Shown piece after piece: positions 8,428 through 17,973 of a DNA stretch of 22,519 bases. The DNA is from Ignavibacteria bacterium UBA6688. GTDB lineage: Bacteria > Bacteroidota > Ignavibacteria > UBA10030. The notes under the pieces are model-generated. The model made no database searches. It was not told the DNA's origin and saw nothing but the letters and a program-made list of their open reading frames with translations. Both the position numbers and the translations under genes were made by a program. Where the stretch lies: contig DKJQ01000396.1 in NCBI GenBank assembly GCA_002454845.1, positions 1 to 22,519 of the forward strand. The letters run 5' to 3'. How positions within the stretch are numbered: the stretch's first letter is position 1; the number at the start of each line of letters is the position of its first letter.

Positions 8428-9054
8428 ATGAGTGAAGTAAGGCAATATTTCAACAATATCTGGCTGGCACTCTTCACCGCGGCCATCGGGATGAAGACCA
8501 CGATCCGGCACCTTTTCACGTCGGCCGTCACCATCCAGTATCCCGATGTGAAGCTGAAGCTTCCGGAACGCGCGCGGAACCGCCTCTATGTCAATATCGA
8601 CGACTGCATCGGATGCGACCAGTGCGCCATGGCGTGCCCGGTGGATTGCATTGATATCGAGACCATCAAGGGAACGCCGGACCAGGACCTTGGAGTTACT
8701 TCCACCGGACAAAAGAAACGGCTCCACGTTCCGGTCTTCGATATCGACATTGCAAAGTGCTGCTATTGCGGCCTGTGCGTCTACCCGTGTCCGACCGAGT
8801 GCATCATGATGACGGATGTGTACGAGTTCTCGGAATTTGACCGGCAGAACCTGAACTACCATTACAGCCGGATGAGTACCGAAGAGATCACGGTCGCAAG
8901 AGAAAAGCTGCGGAAAGCGGATGAAGAAGCGGCGGCGAAGAAGGCCGCTGCGGCAGCCGCTCCCAAACCGGCGACTCCTCCTCCGGCGGCAGGAGCCCCT
9001 CCCAAGCAAGAAGGCGGGGCGCAGGAGCAGGCGAAACCCAACAACCCTTCCTGA
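8428..9054 (+). CDS. nuoI: NADH-quinone oxidoreductase subunit I (2x[4Fe-4S]) with Ala/Pro-rich tail
   Basis: A 208-residue ferredoxin-like connecting subunit that carries clusters N6a and N6b. The first motif is C60-I-G-C63-D-Q-C66-AMA-C70-P. The second is C111, C114, C117 and C121 in CCYCGLCVYPCP. Additional cysteines at 74, 112 and 125 flank the ligands. From about residue 165 the protein becomes a low-complexity tail rich in Ala, Pro, Lys and Glu, ending in KPNNPS, which is not part of the family fold and is probably disordered. No clear Shine-Dalgarno sequence. In a complex without NuoEFG this subunit is the likely entry point for electrons (inference). Confidence 0.96.
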   Translation: MSEVRQYFNNIWLALFTAAIGMKTTIRHLFTSAVTIQYPDVKLKLPERARNRLYVNIDDCIGCDQCAMACPVDCIDIETIKGTPDQDLGVTSTGQKKRLHVPVFDIDIAKCCYCGLCVYPCPTECIMMTDVYEFSEFDRQNLNYHYSRMSTEEITVAREKLRKADEEAAAKKAAAAAAPKPATPPPAAGAPPKQEGGAQEQAKPNNPS

Positions 9055-9068
9055 CCCGAATACGATCT

Positions 9069-9569
9069 ATGGATCTCTTTACCATCATATTCTACTCTTT
9101 CGCTGTCATCACTCTCGGCGGCGGCGCCGTCGTGGTGTTCTCGCGGAACATCGTCCATTCCGCGTTTGCCCTGCTCTTTGCGTTTTTCGGCGTGGCCGGG
9201 TTGTACGTCCTCCTGATGGCGGACTTCCTTGCCATTACACAACTCATGATCTACGTCGGGGGGATCCTGGTCCTCATTCTCTTTGGAGTAATGCTGACGA
9301 GCCAGGTGCTAGATGTGCAAATCAAGACCGGAACGATCCAGACATTTCCCGCCGTGCTCGCGGTCTCCGCTCTGGCCGGCACACTCGTCGGGATCTTCTG
9401 GTCAACCGACTGGAAAACGACCGCTGCCCCCCCGATGGAGGTGACGGCTGCGAAGATCGGCGAGATGCTGTTGACAAGTTATCTGCTCCCATTTGAAATC
9501 GCATCGGTCGTGTTGCTCGCCGCGCTGATCGGCGCCGCCATGATCGCACGAAGAGAAAAGAACGCGTAA
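9069..9569 (+). CDS. nuoJ: NADH-quinone oxidoreductase subunit J
   Basis: A 166-residue ND6-family membrane subunit with five predicted helices. It has the conserved stretch IVHSAFALLFAFFGVAGLY and then TQLMIYVGGILVLILFG, the helix containing the π-bulge that gates the central proton path. It ends in a short basic tail, RREKNA. It begins 14 nt after nuoI, without a Shine-Dalgarno sequence. Confidence 0.95.
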   Translation: MDLFTIIFYSFAVITLGGGAVVVFSRNIVHSAFALLFAFFGVAGLYVLLMADFLAITQLMIYVGGILVLILFGVMLTSQVLDVQIKTGTIQTFPAVLAVSALAGTLVGIFWSTDWKTTAAPPMEVTAAKIGEMLLTSYLLPFEIASVVLLAALIGAAMIARREKNA

Positions 9570-9576
9570 GGTCTCT

Positions 9577-9912
9577 ATGGCTCAAGAATTCATGCAATGG
9601 CTCTCCCATCCGGGGCTGAACCATTTTTTGATTGTCAGCGGAATCCTCTTTTCGTTTGGGATCTTTGCCGTCCTGACGCGCCGGAATGCCATCCTGGTGC
9701 TGATGGGGATCGAGTTGATCCTGAATGCCGCCAACATTAATTTTATTGCCTTTTCCCGATATGGGACAGGGACGCTCGACGGTCAGGTGATCGCGATCTT
9801 CGTCATCATCCTCGCCGCCGCGGAGGCAGCGATCGCGCTGGCTATCGTATTGAATATCTATCAGAACTTCAACACCATCAATGTCGACGAGATCAATCAA
9901 TTGAGGGATTAA
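9577..9912 (+). CDS. nuoK: NADH-quinone oxidoreductase subunit K
   Basis: A 111-residue, three-helix subunit (ND4L family). The two membrane glutamates essential for proton transfer are visible: E46 in LMGIELILNAAN and E83 in LAAAEAAIALAI. The N terminus is about ten residues longer than in the shortest homologues. AAGG (9568-9571), overlapping the end of nuoJ, lies 5 nt before the ATG and sets the start. The gap to nuoJ is 7 nt. Confidence 0.96.
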   Translation: MAQEFMQWLSHPGLNHFLIVSGILFSFGIFAVLTRRNAILVLMGIELILNAANINFIAFSRYGTGTLDGQVIAIFVIILAAAEAAIALAIVLNIYQNFNTINVDEINQLRD

Positions 9913-9913
9913 C

Positions 9914-9934
9914 GGCGGGGAGTACCGCCACTCC
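9914..9934 (+). promoter_or_regulatory. Alternative small hairpins in the nuoK-nuoL gap
   Basis: GGCGG (9914-9918) can pair with CCGCC (9925-9929), or GGAGT (9919-9923) with ACTCC (9930-9934). The two are mutually exclusive. The GGGGAG here is 23 nt from the nuoL ATG, too far to be its ribosome-binding site. It may be an mRNA processing or pausing element between nuoK and the long nuoL gene, or mere chance. Confidence 0.2.
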
Positions 9935-9945
9935 GAACTCAGACC

Positions 9946-12207
<2,262 letters not shown>

Positions 12208-12283
12208 GGGCAGCATCAATCCGGTGCCCGGAGTATGATACAGTGTTCTTGAAGCTTGCGTTGAATACTAAAGGAGCAACAGA

Positions 12284-13879
12284 ATGGAATTGTTAGGGAT
12301 CGGAATTCTGACCTGGATAACCTTCCTGCCGATCATCGGCATGGTCGCCGTCCTCATTGTGCCGAAAGAGAATCAAAGCGCTGTGAAATGGCTCCCGCTG
12401 GCAATTACGGGAGTCCAAGTGGTTCTTGCCGCGATGATTTTCTTCAATTTCGACAAAGGCATGACGGGTATCAATACCCTGGAAGGCATGCAGTTCGTTG
12501 AAAAGGCGACGTGGATCGATATCAAGGGGGTCCCCTGGTTCGGGAGGATCGTCGTGGAATACTTTATGGGCATCGACGGCCTCAGCGTTTCGATGGTGCT
12601 CCTGACGGCCCTGATCTGCTTCATCGCCGTGATCGCCTCCTGGAATATCGATAAATCGCTCAAAGGATATATGGCGATGTTGTTGCTGCTCGATACCGGG
12701 ATGATGGGCGTGTTTGTTGCACTGGATTTCTTCCTCTTCTACGTGTTCTGGGAGGTGATGCTCCTGCCGATGTACTTCCTGATAGGGGTTTGGGGAGGTC
12801 CGCGTCGCGAATATGCCGCCATCAAGTTCTTTCTCTATACATTGCTCGGGAGCGTCCTGATCCTCCTGGCGATCATCGCCCTTTACTTCAGCGTTACCGT
12901 TCTGGATCCGTCGACCGGAGAGAAGATGTACACCTTTAATATGCTGGCAATGATGGATCCGGCGAACTTTGAACCGGGGTCACTGCTCGCCGGGGTGGGG
13001 ACGCAGTGGCGATACATTGCCTACATCGCGTTGTTTATCGGTTTCGCGATCAAAGTTCCGATCTTTCCGTTCCACACGTGGCTTCCCGATGCGCACGTCG
13101 AAGCTCCGACCGCGATCAGCGTCATCCTGGCCGGAGTCCTCCTGAAGATGGGTACCTATGGAATCCTCCGGATCAGTTTCCCGATCTTTCCCGATGCGGC
13201 AAATTACTTTGTTGTACCCCTTGCGATTCTCGCGCTCATCAATATCGTGTACGGCGCGCTCTGTGCGATGGCGCAGAAGGATTTGAAGAAACTCATCGCA
13301 TATTCCTCCGTAAGTCACATGGGCGTGGTGCTTCTCGGCATGGCGGCGATGAACACGCAGGGAATGGTGGGGGCCGTCTTTCAGATGTTCAATCACGGCA
13401 CCATCACCGCGATGCTCTTTCTTATTGTCGGCGTGCTTTATGATCGCGCACACACGCGTGAGATCGACGCATTCGGCGGTCTTGCGATCACCATGCCGAA
13501 GTACACCGGGATCATGACGGTCGCCTTCTTCGCGGCCCTCGGACTGCCCGGACTGAGCGGCTTCATCTCGGAGGCGTTTTCATTCCTCGGGGCGTTCCAG
13601 ACGCACCGGGTCATCACCATTCTCTCCACGTCAGGAATTGTGCTGACGGCTGCCTATATGCTCTGGGCATTGCAGCGGATATTCCTCGGTCAGCCCAACG
13701 AGAAATGGGCCGGCCTGCCGGATATCAATGGACGCGAACTCTCGGCTCTTGTCCCCCTGGCGGTCATTGTGATCGTCCTCGGTGTGTATCCGGGCCTGAT
13801 GATCGATGTGCTGACGTCATCCCTGAATCACCTGGTGGAGGTTGTGAAGACCGGCGCTCCGATGGCGCTTGTCCCCTGA
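12284..13879 (+). CDS. nuoM: NADH-quinone oxidoreductase subunit M
   Basis: An antiporter-like proton-pumping subunit (ND4 family), 531 residues with about 14 helices. The channel glutamate E157 lies in VFWEVMLLPMYFLIG and the channel lysine K257 in FAIKVPIFPFHTWLPDAH. The helix KDLKKLIAYSSVSHMG is typical. A strong AAGGAG (12271-12276) sits 7 nt before the ATG. It is preceded by the longest gap in the cluster (76 nt), in which I see no convincing promoter or terminator. Confidence 0.97.
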   Translation: MELLGIGILTWITFLPIIGMVAVLIVPKENQSAVKWLPLAITGVQVVLAAMIFFNFDKGMTGINTLEGMQFVEKATWIDIKGVPWFGRIVVEYFMGIDGLSVSMVLLTALICFIAVIASWNIDKSLKGYMAMLLLLDTGMMGVFVALDFFLFYVFWEVMLLPMYFLIGVWGGPRREYAAIKFFLYTLLGSVLILLAIIALYFSVTVLDPSTGEKMYTFNMLAMMDPANFEPGSLLAGVGTQWRYIAYIALFIGFAIKVPIFPFHTWLPDAHVEAPTAISVILAGVLLKMGTYGILRISFPIFPDAANYFVVPLAILALINIVYGALCAMAQKDLKKLIAYSSVSHMGVVLLGMAAMNTQGMVGAVFQMFNHGTITAMLFLIVGVLYDRAHTREIDAFGGLAITMPKYTGIMTVAFFAALGLPGLSGFISEAFSFLGAFQTHRVITILSTSGIVLTAAYMLWALQRIFLGQPNEKWAGLPDINGRELSALVPLAVIVIVLGVYPGLMIDVLTSSLNHLVEVVKTGAPMALVP

Positions 13880-13918
13880 TCGTTCACTTGCATAACATGG
13901 TTTTCCCGATACTACTTT

Positions 13919-15415
13919 ATGGTTGAACAACTTCTTCATAGCCTTTCCCGGTTCCTGCCGGAAACGACCCTGACGGTCGCAGTCTGCCTTACCGTCCTTG
14001 TCTCCCTCTTCGGGGGGCGCAAATCCCAGGCAACTCTTTTTGTCGCATTGGCCGGCTTGGCGCTTGCGACGTGGTTCTCCTTCGAGCAGATAGGGACTTC
14101 CGAATCGATCTTCAGCGGTATGGTGTCCGTCGATCCCTTTTCCGTCTTTTTCAAACTCCTCGTGGGTCTTTCAGCGATCCTGATCGTGCTCTTTTCGCTC
14201 TATTCGTCAGAGGTCCAATCGACGTTGCACAGGGCAGGCGAGTACAGCGCCCTGCTTCTGATGATGACGCTGGGGATGTTCCTGATGGCGGGCGCGTCGA
14301 GTTTGCTGATGATGGTCCTGGCGATTGAGTTGACGAGCCTCAGCTCCTACATCCTGGCCGGATATACGCGTGAGGCATCGGATTCCAGCGAGGCATCATT
14401 GAAATACATCATCTACGGGGCGGTCTCCACCGGTGTGATGTTGTATGGAATCTCCATCCTCTATGGCCTGACCGGAGCTACCGATTTCAGCGGGATCAAT
14501 CGGGCCCTCACCGACGAGAGCGTCAATAGCGTGGCGCTCCTGGTTTCCATCATCATGATTCTCGTCGGGTTCGGGTACAAGATTTCCGCTGTGCCGTTTC
14601 ATTTCTGGACACCGGATGTGTACGAAGGAGCTCCGATTACGATTACCGCGTTCCTCTCGGTTGCTTCGAAGGCGGCAGGGTTTGCGCTGATGATGCGGTT
14701 CTTCAAGGTGTCCTTCATCGACGTCAACGCGATCGGACTGCCCGCAGGGGTGTGGACATCTCTCCAGGGTTTCGAATGGCACAAGATCGTCGCGATCCTT
14801 TCCGTCCTGACCATGACGCTCGGGAACCTTGTCGCTGTCTGGCAGAACAACCTGAAGCGCCTTCTTGCCTATTCGAGCATCGCCCACGCGGGGTATATGT
14901 TGATGGGCGTTGTCGTCCTGAGCGATAAGGGGCTTGCGGCCATCTTGATCTATTTTGTCGTCTACCTGTTCATGAACCTCGGGGCATTTTATGTCGTGAT
15001 GCTGGTTGCCAACAAGACGGGGAGCGAGGACATCGACTCGTACAAAGGACTCGGACACCGGTCCCCGCTCGTCAGTGTCGCCATGGTGATCTTCTTCATC
15101 TCGCTTGCCGGTCTGCCCCCCACCGCGGGATTTATTGGGAAGTTGTTCCTCTTTGCCGCGTTGCTCGATGCCAAGTGGGTGTGGCTGGCCGTGGTGGGAG
15201 CCCTGAACAGCGTCGTGTCCCTGTATTACTACGTCCGGGTGGTCCGAAACATGTTTCTCCGTGATCCCGAGGGGAACGCGGAGCCGATCCTGTTTTCGAC
15301 CCCACAACTTGCGATTGTGATGTTGCTCCTGCTCCCGACGCTGGTCTTTGGCCTTTTTTATGCACCCATTGTGGAACTGGCGAATGCTTCAGTCGTAATG
15401 TTTGGCGTTCGCTGA
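13919..15415 (+). CDS. nuoN: NADH-quinone oxidoreductase subunit N
   Basis: A 498-residue antiporter-like subunit (ND2 family), the last gene of the complex I operon. Family-typical stretches are AIELTSLSSYILAGY (channel glutamate), GYKISAVPFHFWTPDVYEG (channel lysine) and NNLKRLLAYSSIAHAGYML. No Shine-Dalgarno sequence precedes the ATG. A hairpin terminator follows 23 nt after the stop codon, closing the operon. Confidence 0.97.
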   Translation: MVEQLLHSLSRFLPETTLTVAVCLTVLVSLFGGRKSQATLFVALAGLALATWFSFEQIGTSESIFSGMVSVDPFSVFFKLLVGLSAILIVLFSLYSSEVQSTLHRAGEYSALLLMMTLGMFLMAGASSLLMMVLAIELTSLSSYILAGYTREASDSSEASLKYIIYGAVSTGVMLYGISILYGLTGATDFSGINRALTDESVNSVALLVSIIMILVGFGYKISAVPFHFWTPDVYEGAPITITAFLSVASKAAGFALMMRFFKVSFIDVNAIGLPAGVWTSLQGFEWHKIVAILSVLTMTLGNLVAVWQNNLKRLLAYSSIAHAGYMLMGVVVLSDKGLAAILIYFVVYLFMNLGAFYVVMLVANKTGSEDIDSYKGLGHRSPLVSVAMVIFFISLAGLPPTAGFIGKLFLFAALLDAKWVWLAVVGALNSVVSLYYYVRVVRNMFLRDPEGNAEPILFSTPQLAIVMLLLLPTLVFGLFYAPIVELANASVVMFGVR

Positions 15416-15438
15416 CGTTTCATTGTAGGACCTGGATG

Positions 15439-15470
15439 ACAGCCCTCCCTGGAAAAACGGGGAGGGCTGT
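15439..15470 (+). terminator. Terminator of the nuo operon
   Basis: A perfect 11-bp GC-rich stem, ACAGCCCTCCC (15439-15449) with GGGAGGGCTGT (15460-15470), and a 10-nt loop. The following T-tract is short (TTGCGTTT), so termination may be incomplete. It lies just after nuoN and before the promoter of the next gene. Confidence 0.7.
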
Positions 15471-15500
15471 TGCGTTTGAACGCCGCGCTGATTATACTTG
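15470..15500 (+). promoter_or_regulatory. Promoter candidate of the response regulator
   Basis: TTGCGT (15470-15475), 17 nt, then TATACTTG (15493-15500). The -10 matches TATAAT at five of six positions and Bacteroidota TAnnTTTG at five of six fixed positions. The -35 keeps only TTG. The transcript would start near 15505, about 40 nt before the ATG at 15544, which supports that start over an upstream ATG at 15436. Confidence 0.45.
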
Positions 15501-15543
15501 GTGTACGATTCCGCATCACTTCACGGTGCCGATCTTGAAATCC

Positions 15544-16296
15544 ATGAACTTAGATCCCCCCATCCGGGTCCTGCTCGTCGATGACGAAGAGGCGTTCGCG
15601 AACGTCGTTGCCGACGGTCTGCGAGACGATTCTGCTCTTGAATTCACGGTCTGTTTTTCAGGCCGTGAGGCGATAAACCACCTTCAGCAATCCAAGCAGG
15701 GTTTCGATGTCATGATCCTCGATTTCATGATGCCGGAGATGTCGGGGCTTGAGGTCCTGCAATGGATGCACGAAGACAAGAATGAGACTCCAACCATCAT
15801 GCTCACAGGTGCCGGATCGGAAACGGTCGCCGTGGACGCCATGAAGCTTGGTGCCTATGACTATGTCCGGAAGGAGCTGACCGACCTTCCCCATCTCGCC
15901 CACCTGATCAAAGCCACGCATGAACGACACATGTTCCGCGTTGCCAGGGGATTTGAAGAGGAGGCGGTACGGGAAACCGCCCTCAATCGGGAGGCCACCG
16001 ACAAGGTGCGGGATGTGATTAACGCCATCACCCCCACCCTCAATGGCGCATTGGGTGCCATTGCGGCGGAGATGGAAATGAGAGTGGAGACGTTGATGGC
16101 CGGACTCCCTCCTGAGAAGAGAAAAGAGGTCCGGACCCTCATGAACGAACTTCAACGGCAGGTCGGTGTTCTGGAGACGGGTCTCAGAGGGCTCTTGTCG
16201 TTGTACCAGCTTGTCTATGCCCGACATCCGCAAGTCGGCGAAATCGACCGCATCAAGCAGGTATTTGAGGAGCAGATCAGGATCCCCAAATCGTAA
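15544..16296 (+). CDS. Response regulator, receiver plus degenerate DHp-like helical domain
   Basis: A 250-residue single-gene regulator. The receiver spans about 7-125 with acidic pair D13-D14, phospho-acceptor D60 (ILDFMMPEM), switch T88 and K110. The C-terminal half (about 140-250) is helical and has no DNA-binding or enzymatic motif. At 155-175 and 190-220 it resembles the two helices of a histidine-kinase dimerisation domain. The H-box-like segment AITPTLNGALGAI has proline (P164) where the phospho-accepting histidine would be, and no ATPase domain follows. Start: an upstream in-frame ATG at 15436 is rejected because its first codons would lie inside the nuo terminator and ahead of the promoter. 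No Shine-Dalgarno sequence. It may act through protein-protein contacts, for example with a kinase (inference). Confidence 0.85.
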   Translation: MNLDPPIRVLLVDDEEAFANVVADGLRDDSALEFTVCFSGREAINHLQQSKQGFDVMILDFMMPEMSGLEVLQWMHEDKNETPTIMLTGAGSETVAVDAMKLGAYDYVRKELTDLPHLAHLIKATHERHMFRVARGFEEEAVRETALNREATDKVRDVINAITPTLNGALGAIAAEMEMRVETLMAGLPPEKRKEVRTLMNELQRQVGVLETGLRGLLSLYQLVYARHPQVGEIDRIKQVFEEQIRIPKS

Positions 16297-16317
16297 CGGG
16301 GAGTTGGTTGAAACGAG

Positions 16318-16349
16318 AAAAGCCGGCACGATGGTTCGTGCCGGCTTTT
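16318..16349. terminator. Bidirectional terminator between converging genes
   Basis: A perfect 14-bp stem, AAAAGCCGGCACGA (16318-16331) with TCGTGCCGGCTTTT (16336-16349), and a 4-nt loop. The stem carries an A-tract on one side and a T-tract on the other, so it can end transcription from both the response regulator (+) and coaX (-). It is the strongest terminator in the window. Confidence 0.9.
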
Positions 16350-16370
16350 CTGTTGGTGGGGAGCAAAGCG

Positions 16371-17168
16371 CTACGCTCGTTTGCGCGGTTTCCCGTTCAC
16401 CCGTTCATAGATGAGCCGGACACCGTCGAGCACAAGAGAAGGATGACATTGCTCGATCACGGAGGAATGTTCCGCCATGAATCGTGAAAAGCCCCCTGTC
16501 GCGATGACTTTGGCTTTATTTTCCCGCTGTCCTTGAAGCTCGTTCTGGATACGCTGCACCATCCCTTCCATCGCATCGACTGCCCCGTACAAAATACCCG
16601 CCTGCATACTGGAAACGGTATTCTTCCCGATGGTTGTCATGGGGAAGTGCAACTCCACTTTGGGCAGCTTTGCCGCGCGCCGGTGCAGATCCACCGCTGA
16701 GGTCTCGATGCCCGGAGCGATCACGCCGCCGAGGTAATCACCGTTCCCCGCCACGACATCGTACGTGGTGGCCGTGCCGAAGTCGATGATGATCAATGGT
16801 CCGCCAACCATGGTGTAACCGGCGACCGCATTGCAGAGGCGATCTGCTCCGACGGAATTCGGATCGTCATAGCGAATGGCTCTGCCGAGGTTCAGCGCGG
16901 AGGAGATGAGCAACGGTTCGACCCCGAAGTACTTACGGGCCATCATGGCAAAAATATCCGTCATGTTGGGGACCACAGAGGCGATGCCGACTCCATGGAG
17001 TCGCTTGAGGGGGATGCCGGCCTCCGTCAGGAAGAGACGAACCTGGGCTCCGACTTCGTCCTCGGTGCGTTGCAGCATGCTCGTTACGCGCCAATCGGCG
17101 ACAAGGGTTGGACCCTTGTAGACGCCGAAGACGGTGTGCGTATTGCCAATATCGATTGCAAGAAGCAT
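16371..17168 (-). CDS. coaX: Type III pantothenate kinase
   Basis: Phosphorylates pantothenate in the first step of coenzyme A synthesis. 265 residues, an ASKHA-fold kinase. Motifs are DIGNTHTVFG (6-15, phosphate loop), GADRLCNAVAGY (107-118, catalytic D109), IIDFGTATTYD (127 on, second nucleotide motif) and the late ATGG segment before FSRFMAEH. The start at MLLAIDIGNT is chosen by family consensus. In-frame ATGs at 17186 and 17195 would add six or nine residues. The latter overlaps the birA stop as TAATG, so coupled initiation there is a real alternative. It is the last gene of the three-gene minus-strand operon and ends at the bidirectional terminator. Confidence 0.93.
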   Translation of the reverse strand: MLLAIDIGNTHTVFGVYKGPTLVADWRVTSMLQRTEDEVGAQVRLFLTEAGIPLKRLHGVGIASVVPNMTDIFAMMARKYFGVEPLLISSALNLGRAIRYDDPNSVGADRLCNAVAGYTMVGGPLIIIDFGTATTYDVVAGNGDYLGGVIAPGIETSAVDLHRRAAKLPKVELHFPMTTIGKNTVSSMQAGILYGAVDAMEGMVQRIQNELQGQRENKAKVIATGGFSRFMAEHSSVIEQCHPSLVLDGVRLIYERVNGKPRKRA

Positions 17169-17194
17169 ACGGGCTCGTATTCCCATTCCAGGCA

Positions 17195-17971
17195 TTATGG
17201 AACAACAGAGACGTCGCCGGCATACACCGTCGTGATGCCCCCGGTCGTCTGGATGACCAGTCCGCCATCCTCGTTCAACCGGACGGCCGTTCCGTGCACC
17301 TCCTGGTTGTGGTGGCGCACGGTCACATCGTGGCCGAACATCCGGCATCGTCGCAACCATTCATCCAGGATACGGGTGAAATCCTGGCGCAAAACGCTCA
17401 GGTACAGAAGATCCAATTCGCCCAGAATTTTCTGAAGGATCTGTTTCCGGTCGTACTCGTTTCCGCATTCAAGGGCAAGTGACGTGACACGGCTGCCGTA
17501 GGCGGAGGGGAAATCGAGCTGGTTCACATTCACGCCCGCCCCCAGAACGGAATACGAAAGGACGTTCTGCTGGTAGGAGTTCTCAAGGAGGATGCCGCAA
17601 CATTTTTTCCCGTTCATCAGCAGGTCGTTGGGCCATTTGCACTCCACCGGAAGTCCCGTTGTGGACTCTATGGCGCGTGCGATGGCAACGGACGCGTAAA
17701 AGCTCAAGAGGCCGGCGTTGTCTTTTTCGAGGGAGGGGCGCAGCAGGATGGAGAACAGGAGGTTTTTCTCCGGTTCGGCCTCCCAAGACCTTCCATGACG
17801 GGCCCGGCCCTGCGATTGATGTTCGGCGACGACAACCGCCCCCTCTTCCGTCCCCGCATCGCCGAGAGCTTTGGCGCAGGTGCTGGTGGAATCAATGGAC
17901 TCGAACACGAACATCTTCTTGCCGACGATGCGCGTGTTCAAACCACGCTGTACCTCTTCCTTGGAGAGCAT
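17195..17971 (-). CDS. birA: Biotin--[acetyl-CoA-carboxylase] ligase, catalytic-only type
   Basis: Activates biotin to biotinyl-AMP and transfers it to the biotin carrier protein of acetyl-CoA carboxylase and related enzymes. 258 residues from MLSKEEVQ. Visible motifs are FESIDSTSTCAK (23-34), the biotinyl-AMP loop GRARHGRSW (55-63; alanine replaces the second glycine of GRGR), KWPNDLLMNGKKCCGILLE (112 on, catalytic lysine) and GAGVNVNQ. The N terminus is too short for the winged-helix repressor domain, so it should not act as a biotin repressor. The start at 17971 lies 2 nt after the peptidase stop. A longer frame to 18037 would overlap that gene and is disfavoured. Confidence 0.92.
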   Translation of the reverse strand: MLSKEEVQRGLNTRIVGKKMFVFESIDSTSTCAKALGDAGTEEGAVVVAEHQSQGRARHGRSWEAEPEKNLLFSILLRPSLEKDNAGLLSFYASVAIARAIESTTGLPVECKWPNDLLMNGKKCCGILLENSYQQNVLSYSVLGAGVNVNQLDFPSAYGSRVTSLALECGNEYDRKQILQKILGELDLLYLSVLRQDFTRILDEWLRRCRMFGHDVTVRHHNQEVHGTAVRLNEDGGLVIQTTGGITTVYAGDVSVVP

Positions 17972-17973
17972 AG

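Noticed and set aside
13897..13926. Nine-residue mini-ORF overlapping the nuoN start
   Set aside because: It has no ribosome-binding site and is too short to distinguish from chance.
14396..15307. 303-codon minus-strand ORF inside nuoN
   Set aside because: Antisense shadow of a membrane-protein gene, with the same composition artefact and no recognisable domain.
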